Assembly (NCBI GenBank): GCA_037447655.1
Contig: JBBHKE010001389.1
Location: forward strand, 62,001 to 126,000
Reading direction: 5' to 3'
Length of the DNA: 64,000 nucleotides
DNA from: Zygnema cylindricum
Taxonomy: Eukaryota > Streptophyta > Zygnematophyceae > Zygnematales > Zygnemataceae
This document shows positions 33,940 through 47,200 of this stretch, piece by piece. Position numbers and translations under genes: made by a program. Within the stretch, counting starts at the first letter, position 1. Each line of letters opens with the position of its first letter. The notes under the pieces are model-generated. The model did no database searches. It was not told where the DNA came from and saw only the letters and a program-made list of their open reading frames with translations.

Positions 33940-34330
33940 AAAGTTGCATTAACATGCGTAGATTAGAAAGTAGAGGCTTTTGAGAATCCATTATAAAGTG
34001 GAGAATTACAAAATGTAACTTTAGACTGCTTGTCCCTCTTGCAATAAAGCCTTGTCTTTTCTCACTCTTTGAGAATGATGCTAATCCCATGCTTATTATC
34101 AGCCTATTTAAGCAAATGCACAAACAAGGCAACTAACTGCCGGTCGAATGACCAAATGCCACGTGGAATAATCTACCACATCTTTAAAAATGCAACGTGG
34201 GTGACATTTACACACTATGCCTACACTACTATTAGTGTCTCCCCGAGTATAGTGGATCAACTTGACACGCTTCGATTTCAAATGTGACCTAAATAGAGAT
34301 AATAGTGAACGGGGAGAGTCGCCCACAGTT
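33940..34330 (-). repeat. Dispersed repeat C, minus copy
   Basis: Reverse complement of 16380-16760, as described there. The better-preserved member, overlapping a minus-strand frame. Confidence 0.65.
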
Positions 34331-34560
34331 GTACTAAAAATAACACTCCCACTCAATTCTGCGGCGACATCTCCATCGCTTTGACCAAAGACCATAGCTG
34401 ACCACGTACGTTTTTCGAAATTATCCGCGGTTCGCTTCTTAAAATCCCAAAGGCGCGTGATACCACTTTCGATGTCTTGTAACACATGTTCTAATTTCAC
34501 GTCACTTCCATAAAGTTGAGTTTCGTCGTCCCTTCCAAGTCTAGTCCGTACTGGACCGTT
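34108..34560 (-). pseudogene. Unidentified minus-strand coding relic
   Basis: An open frame of about 150 codons begins after a stop near 34565: VRTRLGRDDETQLYGSDVKL, then EHVLQDIESGITRLWDFKK, SAMVFGQSDGDVAAELSG, and ends YSTWHLVIRPAVSCLVCAFA. I recognise no domain. The final third is conserved in repeat C at 16435-16580, where the frame is broken. It could be the last exon of a gene or part of an unclassified element. No start codon or splice site could be fixed. Confidence 0.35.
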
Positions 34561-34788
34561 GAAAATTTAACTAGACAGACATGGCTTGCCGTAACTGCCA
34601 CACTAAAGTGCAAAACCGTCTATAATTAACCAGACTCCTATGATTTTTTGGAACAAAAACATAACATTAGCATGGATTGTAAATGATTTCAAAAATTTGA
34701 GCCATAAACTTCTTTGATTTGATATATTTGACATCAAAATTTGAGATAAAATAGTGTGGACAAAAAAAGCAAACACAAATGTTGAACT

Positions 34789-35420
34789 TTATACCACAAT
34801 CGACTTTATCAGTTGTAATAACCGTACCCTACCAACAGTGCCAAGTAATACTCGATACTCAAGTCCCATTCTCCTTCTCCGTTTTCGCCCTTTTCTTTTT
34901 GACTTGCCCGTTCCGCTAAACTTCAGACACAAGGTCCTCTCTAGAAGAGTAAAGTAAAAATTGAAAAAAACGAGGGATTTTAAAAAGAAAGGAGAATATT
35001 TGAGAAAAATGGCTGCCATATTCTTCCTCTTCCACAAATGCCAAACCTTGACATAGCCAATTACAATTTCCTCCTCTCCATTTAATTCTTTCCAAAGTCC
35101 CCTCAAGAACAATTGAGCTCTCATATACTTGATCCATTAAAGACAACAATCTTGCTGCCATCTGAAATGTCTCCTCTCATCGAATTTCTTCATCTAAATC
35201 CGAATCATCATCAAGCATATGTTTCCCTTTCCTAACTTCTATTTTCTTCCGCCCTCGTATTTATCCGCAAAATGTCCTCCATTCGGATCGAGATTCAGCT
35301 GACCATTAACTAATTGATTAAATAAACTTCCTATCAACGGTGGAAAACCTCTCATCTTATTGCCAAATGAAATTCTCCAAATATACACGCAACTGATTAT
35401 CGGTCATCGAACAGACGTCC
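34789..35420 (-). pseudogene. Unidentified helical protein fragment
   Basis: Minus-strand frame: GKHMLDDDSDLDEEIR, TGA, EETFQMAARLLSLMDQVYES, then VLEGTLERIKW and GLAFVEEEEYGSHFSQIF. An acidic stretch is followed by amphipathic helix-like sequence, which looks coding but matches no family I can name. The TGA follows CGA and sits where Arg is plausible. A second frame upstream (GFPPLIGSLFNQLVNGQLNL, near 35350) may be a neighbouring exon. Confidence 0.3.
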
Positions 35421-35439
35421 CCCTATTTTGAACGGCGGG

Positions 35440-37620
35440 GAATGATGTTAGAAGACAAATGAAGTCATTAACATTATTTGAGAGGTTCCTTGGGAGACGG
35501 TGGGTTAACCTAAGCATCCATGAAGTGGGCAGCTGAAAGGGAAGGAGTGAAAAGGGGTGGCTTCTTCATGTTTCCTCACCCCTTGGCCGCAACACTTGCC
35601 ACGTTCATAAAGTGAACATTTGTGGGGACAACGTTCACGTGCATAAATATTCGTCGAAGATTTTTCCTTCGGGCGATGGACGCCGACTTTTACAAAATTG
35701 GACGTACAACGATTCACGGCATCAACACTATTTGATTGGTGTAAGTATTAACTCGTATGCATTCACATGTAGATAAAAAGGGTTTCCATCCAACGTATTG
35801 TAGATTTTGTAACATAGGCACATGATCTTGGCCACTCGTCTTTTTCCCACGCTTGTTTTCCTTGCTTTTACGTCTACAATTGTCAAAACTCTGTGGCGAT
35901 TTTCCGCCTTAGTTCTTTAGCGCTTAGCATTTCTTTATAAACTAACTTAATGCGTACAATTTAATGTACAATGTTTGGGCCGAGGTTCGATAGGTTTCCA
36001 TTCACACGTTTTCTCTCATTAACGTGGCATTTTGCAAGGTCCAAATTTTTCAAGCTGTTGCTAAACCCTAATTAATTAATTTTATGGATTGCGATTGTAT
36101 TGCGATTAATATTTTTAGTTTGCCTTCTTTTAGCTTATTGCCTGTTGTGTTAGGATCTCGGTTCCTCGCATTTTGCAATTGTTGCCTTTATCTTATTTTT
36201 TGATTATCATAAATCTAACTCTGGTAAATAATATAGGTAGACCGTGGGGCCTAGTGGCCATCCATCGACTTAACATTCTTATGCTCTTAAAATTATATCT
36301 TCTCTCTTGTTTCTCTTTTTAATATATATGTAAATATATACATTTATATACAGTATTGAACATTATTTTAACCTTAGCTGATAATTACAAACATAGACCA
36401 ACATTGGTGGACACCTTGTCACATTGGGTGACATTGCTTCATATTCGGCTTTCATTACCACAAATTGTTGCATTTGGGAAGCTTTTGAGTTGTTTTCGGT
36501 CAAGAGTCATTATATTTTTGGTCATTTGCCGCTTAGATCGAAGTTACTCTCAGTTTTTTCATTTTCCTTTGTTGCCTACTTCATACGGATTTACCGGCTC
36601 GCATATTTGGAGTAAGTGAACACTACAATCTCTAAAGGAGTAAAGCTTGTGAAAGTTGTGAAGCAAACTTTGTGAAGCAAACTTTCGGTTGTTTCGACAA
36701 GTGGCATTACATCGATGGCACCCACTAAGGTGTCAAAGGTGTTTGTGAGTATTTCGATGTATTATAGGTGCAAGAGCGAGCCCAAATAGTTGATTGATTC
36801 TTCAAAGGGTTCATGCGTGGATTTTGTTCAAACAAACCTACTTGTATTGAGCATATGCGTCTTTCGCGCTTTTCTTGCTTGTAATCTGGTCGTGATTGCC
36901 CCTAAGTTTCTTGTGTTGTGTGAAGTATAATTTTTAAGATAGATCTTTTCGTTTGGGGGCATTGGATAGTTTCCCTTTTTACCTCTATTATACAAGATGC
37001 GCACCAATGGGTGCTTGCATAGCATTTTCTACCTTTATAAATATCTCCCTTCAACTTTGCCACTTGTTTACAGAGTAAAGGTTTTGCAAATACAAATTCT
37101 AGGTAGATTTAGCCAAGACTATTTCATATTGTTTGGATAGGTGAGTGGCGTGGATTGGCACTTGAGGCATTTCGTATAGGGCACATCCTAATCTAGTCGT
37201 CTTGTGTTTTCATAACTTTTATGTCCACCAATTGGTCAAATTTCAATTATCCGTTTTCAACCACTCGATCGTCAACCTCTTTTTGGCCTAAAAATCAAGA
37301 TCATCGAAAGTACATGGTCCTTTAGATCAATTTTCCTTTACTATCGCAGGTCACATTTCCCCATCTGTTTGATCATCCCTTACTTTAATGTCCTCCTTGT
37401 CATCATCCCTTACTTTAATGTCCTCTTTGTCATAAGTGGTATCCATCCATCTTGTGGAGGAGGCTAACGAGATTTCCCTTGATGGGTCATATATCGAATA
37501 CCTATCTTTTTAGTTTTCGCCAACTTCTAATCACGTAGTAATCTTGCCTATCCCAACTCTCAAAATTGTTGAAACGGCTTCATCATCGGAAAGAATAATA
37601 GTTAGACTTTTTTGGTTTCC
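35440..37620 (+). other. Second family-G leader-like region
   Basis: 36230-36330 and 36740-36880 are homologous to 330-430 and 1300-1480 (see the first entry), in the same orientation. No gag follows here. Around 37620 the similarity ends and unrelated DNA begins, so this is a truncated leader or solo remnant. Confidence 0.5.
37372..37431. repeat. 30-bp tandem duplication
   Basis: Two 30-bp units beginning 'atcatcccttactttaatgt' differ at one position. Confidence 0.9.
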
Positions 37621-39423
37621 CATTAATAAAAGAAACTATGACATTTTCTTATTTCTCTATGTTATGCAATATTGAGAGTCGTGATCTTGTATTTGTTGTT
37701 CTATTACAACCGAGTCAACACTAGCTGCTACTAAAATAGAAGCCATCTCATAATAAAATGATGAATAACTCAAGGTACCAACTTTAACCTATTGCAAAAT
37801 GCATTTAATATGGTCAAATGGCTCCTAACTACAACAGAGTGTAGTTAAATAATGTGCTCACAACTCACCAAATTTCCAAGCAAAACGCCCGAAATTATCA
37901 ACCAGTGAATATCTTTAAAATGCACATATGTGCCCTTTGGAATCCTTGCAAGAGGAATATATAAAAATGACTAAGTGTAACTATATTTATAAATAGCCTA
38001 CACTACTAAGTAACTAGCCAATCAAAACAATATTTCGTATCTGACTGTATTGTACTGTACTCTCACTGACAACATAAGTAACCTAAGATTGTATGTATGT
38101 AATTACATATGTACGCACAAACCTGTTTATGTCTTTTAACTAAAATCAAATGTACATGTTACTACTTAACTGAAATATAACAATAATCCTATTTCTCACG
38201 AGTTTACACCAACAAGGTAACCTTCTAAACGACAAATGTTGTCGTGTCTTAAATCTCTATGTGTGGTGTTACTTAGAGATTTTGTTTCGATTGTGTCGGT
38301 TGGATTATTTCATCCAACTGCGTAGTATGTCTTCACCATACAAGTTTTGATTCCACGATCGTATTTGTGTCTGTGGGATTTGGGATTCACTTCTTTTTTT
38401 ATGGCGACGCTTGTCACATTAAACCTTGTCTTAGGTTGAGATCTAATGTTTCTAGTTTTTACAAAATACTTTGACTTTGACCAATGACCTTTTAATATAG
38501 TACTCGTTTGTACTATCCAAAATATGTAGTAATCTAAAACATCTATCACATTAATTCTGATATATAGTTAAACTTATGTTCCCAAAAAGATTATAAGTCC
38601 TCAAGTTTCCTCTCATGAAGTAAGAAGAGGACTAAAGAATTAAAAAAACAACACTTCTATATACGCCCTTAGCCACTTAATCTACTAGCATCCTTGCAAA
38701 AAGTAACCAAAAAATAACCACCCAAACACCTTAAGGATTTTATTGTCGACTTTCTCTCTGACTTTTTCGGTTTTCACAGACTCATGCTCAAACCTCCTAA
38801 CACTCAAAAAATTGTCTATAGGGAATCTTTGCCATGAGCTCTCACTCCCCAAACTTTAGACTGACTCCTCACAATGATTTCGAAATTTGTCTCCCCACAA
38901 CGATTTCGAAATTTGTTTCTCTGCCTTATAATTTTTGTCAAATTCCATCGGAGTAGCGCTTTCCTTTTCATCTATCATTTCGATCTTTCCAGCATAATTT
39001 TTATTGGCTTTTTCCTTGTCAATCTGATAACCTTTTTACTCTTAACTCTTTGTACTTGTATTCCAAGAATACAATTAGTCTCCCTTAAATTTTGCATTCT
39101 TACTCTGTATTTTAAAACTGTCTTGATGCCTTAAATGGTTATTTTTATGATTATCAAGAAATTTTCAATATCATTCCGAACCAGTTCAAGCTCCACAATT
39201 TCCTAAGTTTGGGTCTTCATAATAGGCTTCATCGTATTGTTTGCTCTAGTTCTCTGATGCTATTTTTCAGGTTCTGAAAATGCCTCCTTTTCGGGTTATG
39301 AAAATGCCTCCTAAAGGATAAGATACTCCCCTTGGCTAGCAAATAGTACATAGCGGTTTCTAATATCATGACTAATGAGTTAAATCAATCGCCTGTTGAG
39401 GATAAGCAATTGGCCTTTGCACA
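37621..39423. other. No gene recognised
   Basis: AT-rich DNA. The only structure seen is short direct repeats: 'cgatttcgaaatttgt' type at 38875-38920 and 'tgaaaatgcctcct' at 39275-39315. Confidence 0.45.
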
Positions 39424-41210
39424 TGCTTTACACTCTCTCTCTTCTCCCTTTCCCTCTCCCTTTACCTCTCCCTCTCAATCTGCATCTCTCTCTTCTCCTC
39501 CCTCTCCTTTTCTCTCCCCCTTGCCCTCCCCCGCTCGCCCTCCCTCTCCCTCTCCCTTTTCCTCTCCCTCTCCATCTGCCTTTCCATTTCTCTCCCCCTC
39601 TCTTTCTCTACACAATCTGCCTCCCTCTCCCGTCTCAATATCAATGTGCTATTTCTCCTCCGTATCCCTCTCCCTCTCCTCTCAATCTGCCTATCTGTCC
39701 CCTCTCCTCCTCCGTCTACCTTTTAATCTTCCTCTTCCTCTCCATCTCTCTCTCTCTCCCTCGTTCTCTCAATCCTCTTCTCCAATTCCCACTCTCTTCA
39801 AGTTTGCCTCACCCACTCCACCTCCATCTCCCTCTCCCTTTCCCTCTTCGACCTCTCCCTCTCCCTTTCCCTCTCCCAATTGATCTTCGTTTCTATTTTT
39901 CTTCCTCTCCCTTTCCCTCCATCTCTCCCCCCCTCTCCCTCTCCCTTTCCCTTTCCCTCTCCCTTTTAATCTGCCTTTCCCCCTCCTCCCTCTCCCTCTC
40001 CTTTGAATCTTCCTTTTTCTCCCCACTCTCCCTCTCAATCTACTGCTTAATCTCCTTGTCCCTCTCCCTCTCCTCTCAATCTGCCTCTGTCTCCCCTCTC
40101 CCTCTCAATATGTTTTTTTACCTCTTTCTCCCTCTTCCTCTCCTCTTATTCTGCGTATCTCTCCCCTTTCCCCCTCCCTCTCCTCTCAATCTGTTTATCT
40201 CTCCCCTCTCCCCCTCCCTCTCAATATTACTCTCCCTCTTCCTCTCCTTTTTCCTCTCGATCCTCCTCTCCCATTCTCATTCTCTCCAGGTTTGTCTCTT
40301 CCACTCCACCTCCACCTCCTTCTCCCTCTCCCTCTTCTCCCTCTCCCTCTCCCTCTCCCTCTTCTCCTTTCTCCCTCTCTCTCCCTTTCCCCCTCCCTCT
40401 CCCCTCCTCTCTCTCCCTTCCCCTCCCCCTCTCCCCCCCCCTCCCTCTCCCATTTCCTTTCCCTTTTTCTCTTAATCCTCTTATCCCATTCCCACTCTAT
40501 CCAGTTTTTCCTCTCCCACTCCCCCTCCATCTCGCTCTTCTTCTACCTCTCCCTCTTCTCCCTCTCCCTCTCCCTCTCCCTTTTATCCCTCTCCCTCCCT
40601 CTCCCTTTCCCTAAACCTCTTACTTTCCCTCTCTCTCTCATTCTCCCTCTCCGTTTCTCCCCCCCTCTCCTTTACCCTATCCCTCTCCTTGTTAATATGC
40701 CTTTCCCCCTCCTCCCTTTTCCTCTCCTCTCAATCTTCCTAGCTCTCTCCTCTCCCTCCCAATCTACTTTTTCCTCTCCTTCTCACTCTCTCTATCCTCT
40801 CAATCAGCCTACATCTCACGTCTCCCCCTCCCTCTCCCTCTCAATCTTCCTCTCCCTCTCCCTCGTTTTCTTCTACTCCCTCTCTTTTTCCCTCTCCCTC
40901 TCAATCTGCTTTCCCCCCTCCTTCTTCCTCTCCCTATCCTCCTTATTGGCCTCTCTCTCCCCTCCCCCTCTTAATCAAATATTTCCACTCCTTCTCTGTC
41001 TCCCTCTTCTCTCAATCTACCCATCTCTCCCCCTCTCCCCCTCCCTTTCCCTCTCAATCTTCCTCTCCCTCTCCTTGTCTCTCTTCCTTCGCCTCTTATT
41101 CCTCCTCTCCCATTCCCACTCTCTCGGGGTTTGCCTCTCCCTCAAAACCTCTATCTTCCTCTCCTTCTCCCTCTTCTCCCTCTCCCTCTCCCTCTCTAGG
41201 CATTGGTTGC
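39424..41210. repeat. 1.8-kb CT-rich minisatellite
   Basis: Plus-strand pyrimidine tract with higher-order units marked by 'ctctcaatctgcct' or 'ctctcaatcttcct' every 40-130 bp. It joins the family-G copy B at 41211 after '...ctctctaggcattggt'. Reading frames of over 300 codons inside it are low-complexity artefacts. Confidence 0.95.
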
Positions 41211-41212
41211 CG

Positions 41213-43270
41213 GGCCGAGATAAAGGGTAAGCAAATTTTCCGTTCCGGAAAGTTGTTCAGTCTGTACGAAAATGTCTGATCATGCATATCAACCCCCCCC
41301 CCCATTTCGGAAAATGACGTCTTGACCGACCTAGCATTCATAATCACTACACTTGGTGACCAAGGCATGAGCATATATTTCTACGAAATCATTCGCTGAC
41401 TGACCCTGAAATTGAAAACAGATTGGTTCTATAGTAATACCGAAGACCGACTCTGTGGTATCTGCGAAAGTTAACAAACGTGTGGTAGTGGGTTGTAGCT
41501 TATCTGCTGTAAGACCTATTTTGATTGCAAAATCTGACCCTAGAATAACTAGTTTAGCGCCCATGTCCATGAGAGGCAACGCTGGAGCAACCCCATTAAG
41601 TGTAAAAACATCCAATTTGTTATCTAGGAAACTGATGTGAGGAGTGAGGCTAGAACTCTCTTCAAGAGTAATAGCTTGAAGAGAGAGGGCATTCCCATGG
41701 TTTTGAAGTGTTTGTAACGCCACTGCTGAACGGGTTAGATCTACAGTTTTTTCGTTGCTATCCAGCTCGGGAAGCAAAGTGGATAGGATTGACAAACGTT
41801 CTTTGACCTTATAGGTGTCTTGTATGCTCCTTTCCAGAATTGTTAATGCTTCAGTGGTAATGCTTCAGGCCGTTTTTGGAATAGGTGAGCGAGGTTCTTT
41901 AGCAAACGATAATGGGATACGCGTGTTAATGGATTTTGACTCGCGATTATGATCGGGGGTCCCTTTAAACTGAGATGCCCGTTGTTGAACAGTGGACTCC
42001 CGAAGAGATCGCCCAGCGAAAGTGGGCATATGGACCACAGTTCGAGCCATTCTAGTTAATTGCGGTTTGACTTGCGCCATAAGCGCGGCAAACTGCTCCT
42101 TCATCATAGCCGCAACAGTAGCGTGCATCTCGGCTTTCTCTTGATCCTTTCTGCTGATTTTTGGAGGGTTATCTTTCTCTACCCCTTTGGGTGGAGTGAC
42201 CAATTTTGCCGAGCGAGCAGGTATACCGCCGTTTTTGATTTGATTTTGATAACTGGAATCTGGATTCTTAATGTGACATCAATGAACATAATGACCCGTT
42301 TGATTACAATGAGTACACGTGGCAGTCTTATCCGGACAGCCGCGTGCGTCGTGACCACTGTTACCACATCGAAAGCATATATGAACACCAGGGGTTGTTG
42401 GTTATGTTCTTATGGTTGGAGCCCTTAGGCGTCTCGGATTGGGCCATGGGTTATGTGGATTGGGATTAGGATTCGGGTTTGTATTAGGAGAAGATTTAGG
42501 TCGCTCTTGAGCGTCCCACCAGCTGGTCTGTATTTCATACCGTACGGCATACCGTGCAACCTGCTCGAAGGTAAATTGGAGGCCATATGCCTCAGTCAAA
42601 TGGCTTTGATTGAAACGTCGAGATTGGGTAGGAAATTGCCCCACAAATTTTGAACTGCCTCTGCGTCTAACATGAGATCTGGCAGTGCTTCACGTAAATT
42701 TTCCATACATGCACGCAATGTCGGAGCGGTTTTGCCTAGGTGACGTTGGAAATTCATTAGTTCTTTAACCTGATTGGGATTCTGCATTTGATACTCTTCT
42801 TGTAATCTACTAAAGACAAACGATACTGCATCCCTTATAGGAACCACCATTGCAAGGCGAGCTAGAATTGCTGCCCGAACAGCACAAGCGAACTGATGAG
42901 GGACCTCAGGTATTTCCGGTGAAATTTTGTTACCTGCAGAGTCATAAACTGCAGGTACCGCTGCTTGGAAAAGAACTTCTAGACTACCTGTTATGGCTAA
43001 AGATCCAGAATATGCGGGTGCCATTTTTGTCATATCACAAATTGCCGCATATTTCCATGTATATAGAGATAGGGCAGATCCTCTAAGGTATCGCCCAAGT
43101 AATGAAAAAGCAACCCGTAAATCATAATGGTCTTGATATCGGAATGCGAGATCGCCCATCTCGGTATCAAAAAGCATGCGGAAATGTGACAAGGCCATAG
43201 TGTCCTTGAGACGCGAAAAACAAAACTGATTTCTACCTCCTCCGGTGTCTATGGACGAGGCCATGTCCAC
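41213..43270 (-). pseudogene. Family-G gag-protease relic, copy B
   Basis: Minus-strand gag starts at 43270 (MDMASSIDTGGGRNQFCF), with KDTMALSHFRMLFDTEMGD and VKELMNFQRHLGKTAPTLRA. After a frame change the two CCHC knuckles follow (CFRCGNSGHDARGC; CTHCNQTGHYVH, TGA, CH), then the protease core LPLMDMGAKLVILGSDFA and the tail ITIEPICFQFQG. It ends at KICLPFISARQPMP, where the GA/CT tract begins. This is the longest gag in the window. The catalytic motif reads D-M-G-A. Several stops and one frameshift break it. The codons for V-G-G-G-V-D-M carry a run of 11 C on the plus strand. Confidence 0.85.
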
Positions 43271-45699
43271 AAAGAGGGAATCAAGGTTAGTGTGTATATT
43301 TCCGCCTAAGGGAGAAAGCGAAGGCGGTAGATTTAGATCCTGGATATGAATAGAGTCTATGTCCGAATCTTCCCTCAGTAGTGGGAAGAGGATGAAGAGA
43401 GAGAGGATGTATATCTATGTGTAGTGGTAATACTAGATCTACAGTCGGGTGAACTCGTAAGCTGAGACTGAGCGGTATGACCTAATGACCTAGAAATTGA
43501 ATAGGAGTTGAGCGGGCGGGAATCAAATCCCGGTTCGGTCCACGGTAAAGACTGGAGCTTCTAGTGGTAACAGCTGGAAACAATAAATTGTTGCAGTCTG
43601 TTGGCAAGTAAACAGATAGTCGTCCGGCCATCCCATCCGGATGGAACTAGAAGCCAGACCCTACTCAGGGTCAGTGGGCATATGCCCACTACCATATCTA
43701 CAGATCAAATCACACAGGAATTTTTCAAATTCACGCAAATAGGCACCCACGCAAACATGCACCCCCAAAACGATTTGATCTATTCTGTATCACCGGGGTT
43801 AGTCTAATCGTGAACACCCCTAACAAGGCTGTTCACAGCCAGATCTAAGCAATACCACAATAAGTCACTTCAAGCCACTCCAAGAAGAAACATGTCACCT
43901 ATGCAAGGCCACTTGTGGCCAAATTTAATAAACAGGAAATTATTCTAGGCCCACAAGGCCATATGTAGTAAAATAGGAAACTATCCAAGGCCCACAAGGC
44001 CATATGTAATAAAACATGAAATTATCCAGGCCCAACAAGGCCAAACGTAATAGAAAAGAAGTCGCTATCCAAGACCAAACACAGTCAGATCTAAAGAAAA
44101 TGCAACCACAATGCCTATGGGGAAATGAAGGCACAGCCTTCGGTTGGATCCAAACCTCTCTACGTTATCGCGCTTAACAACCTATCACGCGCTTGCAACC
44201 ACAAAGACCTGATTACTCAAGTGAAGTGATCTGTAAGGGTCTGTCAGAGATGCTCCAACCTCCCTCTAATTCCGAATTGTCGAGAAGAGATCACAGCTCA
44301 AAATACCAACTTAGTTAGTAGCCTATTAGGGCACGCGTGTCAGCACTATGCCACGCCCTGCCCGTCTAAAAAGCAATGACAATTTTCGTTATAATTCGTG
44401 CAACCTAATATATATATATACATATATATATATATGTATTTTTAGATTTTTTTTTTTTTTTTTTTAAGTTTTATTTTTGTTATTTTTTTTTTAAGTTTTC
44501 TAGGTTTTATGAGTGAGTTAATCCGGTAGGAAGATAGAAGGGAAAACGATAACGGAAAGTTCAACAATCTCAAATTCAACAACTCAAAAACAAACTAAGC
44601 AACAAATAAAATGAAAACAAAGGATAACACAAATATACATTTTTTTTCTTTAATTAAAACAAATTCAAAAAAAATTAGACAGGAGACACAAAGAATAAAG
44701 AAAATTAGAAATGAAAAAAATTAAGTATGGGAATATTTGCGACCGTAGCGCTCAAGTCTTTTAATATTCCCTACAGCAGTCCAACCAAGAGACAAGAACC
44801 CTTCCTTAAATGGACAAAAGAGCCGAGATAGCTGGTATTCCCACAAAGCCAGATAGAACTGGAGTTAGACTGCAAAGTCAAAAGTCAGGTAAACTGCAAA
44901 GTCAAAAGTCAAGACTCTGAAAGCAAGAAACACCAAGTCCACAGACGCAATTCAACAACCACAACACGTAGAAGACAGTATAGAGGGAAACCTTGCACTC
45001 TGGCTTGGTTTGGTAGATTAAGTAAGGTCTTAGTACAAAGAGAAGGAGAAGCTCAGAGACAACTACTAGCATTAAACTATGGGTCTGAAAAAGGAAAAAC
45101 CCTAACTTAAAAACTAGCCAGTCACTAAATATTTAGGTGAAACCCTAACAACGGGGTTCGACAAATCCCGAGAATAATGCTTGTCAGAAAACGACAACCT
45201 TCCAATGTTGGATTCCCGTACTTAATTTGCAAAGGTTCTTATCTTGCCAAATGGCATTTATCCTATGTTTTCACCAATCCGTACGGCTACACTAATTCCT
45301 ATTTGTCTCTGAGCAAGTAGGTTTTTATGTTCAAACTCTGCCAGTTTCTAGAGACGACCGCTGTGTGGCCGCCTTAGAATGCCTTACATCTACATCTCGA
45401 GGATGAAAACCCTCCCTAAGCTAAGCAAAAATAATGCATGAACCTCCAAGGGTTCATGACTTCAAACACCTGTCAGGTTTGTAGCCGTTTGAATTCCTGA
45501 CGTCTGATGCCGTACCGCGGTCCAGTTCCACGCTGATTTTACATCGTGTTCCCGTGGTGCCGTACGGGAGTATATTCCGACCTTTTGTCCCGTACGTATC
45601 TCTAGTTGTACTCTCGGATATGAACCTGTCACGTCACTGAAACATCAATTAGTACACGATTAAATCATAATACCCGCTGACGTCTTACGGCATGACACT
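43271..45699 (-). other. Leader/LTR-like region upstream of copy B gag
   Basis: By position and by the recurring 'agatctggc..gccttg' theme (as at 1575-1770) this is the non-coding leader of copy B. It contains a 40-bp tandem repeat (43904-44072), a TA/CATA run with long T runs (44409-44490) and A-rich DNA. No coding sequence was recognised. A 'gggaatcaaatcccggttc' stretch at 43528 resembles a tRNA T-arm but has no matching box A. Confidence 0.45.
43904..44072. repeat. 40-bp tandem repeat, about four units
   Basis: Units of the type 'ggcccacaaggccatatgta' plus an A/T-rich half. Each unit carries a GGCC...GGCC inverted pair. Confidence 0.85.
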
Positions 45700-46110
45700 C
45701 TATCCTCTCAATTAGCCTACCTCTCCTGTCTCCCCCTCCCTCTCCCTCTTAATCTTCCTCTCCCTCCCCCTCGTTTTCTTCTACACCCTCTCTTTTTCCC
45801 TCTCCCTCTCAATCTGCTTTCCCCCCTCCTTTTCCCTCTCCCTATCCTCCTTATTGGCCTCTTTCTCCCCTCCCTCTCTTAATCAGCTATTTCCACTCTT
45901 TCTCTGTCTCCCTCTTCTCTCAATTTGCCCATCTCTCCCCCTCTCCCCCTCCCTGTCCCTCTCAATCTTCCTCTCCCTCTCCCTTTCCCTCTTCCTTCGC
46001 CTCTTATTCCTCCTCTCCCATTCCCACTCTCTCGGGGTTTGCCTCTCCCTCAAAACCTCTATCTTCCTCTCCTTCTCCCTCTTCTCCCTCTCCCTCTCCC
46101 TCTCTAGGCA
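45700..46110. repeat. CT-rich minisatellite, duplicate of 40793-41205
   Basis: From 'ctctatcctctcaat' onward it follows 40793-41205 nearly base for base (estimated above 90% identity), including the junction to the gag-protease relic. Confidence 0.9.
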
Positions 46111-46112
46111 TT

Positions 46113-47200
46113 GGTTGCCGGGCCGAGATAAAGGGTAAGCAAATTTTACGTTCCAGAAAGTTGTACGATCTGTACCCCCCCCCCAACTCGGAAAATGACG
46201 TCTTGACCGACCAAACATTCATAATCACTACACTTGGTGACCAAGGCATCAACAAATATTTTTGCAAAATCGGTCACAAAAAGACTCTGAAATTGAAAAC
46301 AGATTGGTTCTATTGTAATACCGAGCACCGGCTCTGTCGTACCTGCAGAAGTCAACAGATGTGTAGTAGTGGGTTGTAGCTTATCTGTTGTAAGACCTAT
46401 TTTGATTGCAAAATGTGACCCTAGGATAATTGGTTTGGCCCCGTTGTCCATGAGGGGTAACGCCAAAGCGACCCCATTGACTATGAACACTTCTAGCTTG
46501 TTATCCAAAAAACGTATGTGAGGGGTAAGACTAGCCCGTTCTTCAAAAGTAATTGTGTAAAGAGAGAGAGTGTTTCGATTATTTTGAAGGGCCTGTAATG
46601 CGTGTGCAGATTGAGTTAGATCCACGGATTTGGTGTCGTGCACCACATCAGGAAGAATGGTAGACAATATTGATAACCGTTCTTTGACCTTATAGGTGGC
46701 TTGGATGCACTTCTCTAGGATTTTCACTGCCTCAGCTGTAATGCTGAAGGTGGTTTCCGAAATAGGTGAAAGAGGTTCCTTCGCAAATGATAATGGATTA
46801 CGGTTGTTACTAGATTTTGACTCACGGTTATGATCGGAAGTCCCCTTAAACTGAGTTGCCCGCTGTTGAACAGTGGACTCTCGAAGAGATCGACCAGCAA
46901 ATGAGGGCATATGGACCACGGTACGAGCCATTCCAGATAATTGCGGTTTGACTTGCGCCATTAGCGCGCAAAATACTCCTTCATCATGGCTGCAAAGGTA
47001 GCCTACATCTCGACTTTCACTCGGTCCCTCCTGCTGATTTTGGGAGGCGTGTCTTTCTCTACCTCTTTAGGTGGAGTGACCAATTTTGCCGAGCAGGCAA
47101 GTATACCACCATTTTTGATTTGATTTTGATAACTGATTTTTAATGTGACATCGGTGTATGTAATGTCCTGTTTGGTTACAATGAGTACACGTGGCTGTCT
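46113..47200 (-). pseudogene. Family-G gag-protease relic, copy C
   Basis: Minus strand from the second zinc knuckle region (about 47200) through QLSGMARTVVHMPSFAGRSL and LPLMDNGAKPIILGSHFA to the protease tail ITIEPICFQFQS and the CT-tract junction. The long middle frame (46961 to 46146) is open. The G-G-G codons are an expanded run of 10 C on the plus strand. It resembles copy B at roughly 80-85% by eye. Its 5' part is replaced by copia-B sequence. Confidence 0.85.

Noticed and set aside
43440-43660. Another SINE or tRNA head
   Set aside because: A T-arm-like stretch and 'gacctagaaa' are present, but the order and spacing of box A, box B and body do not fit the family.
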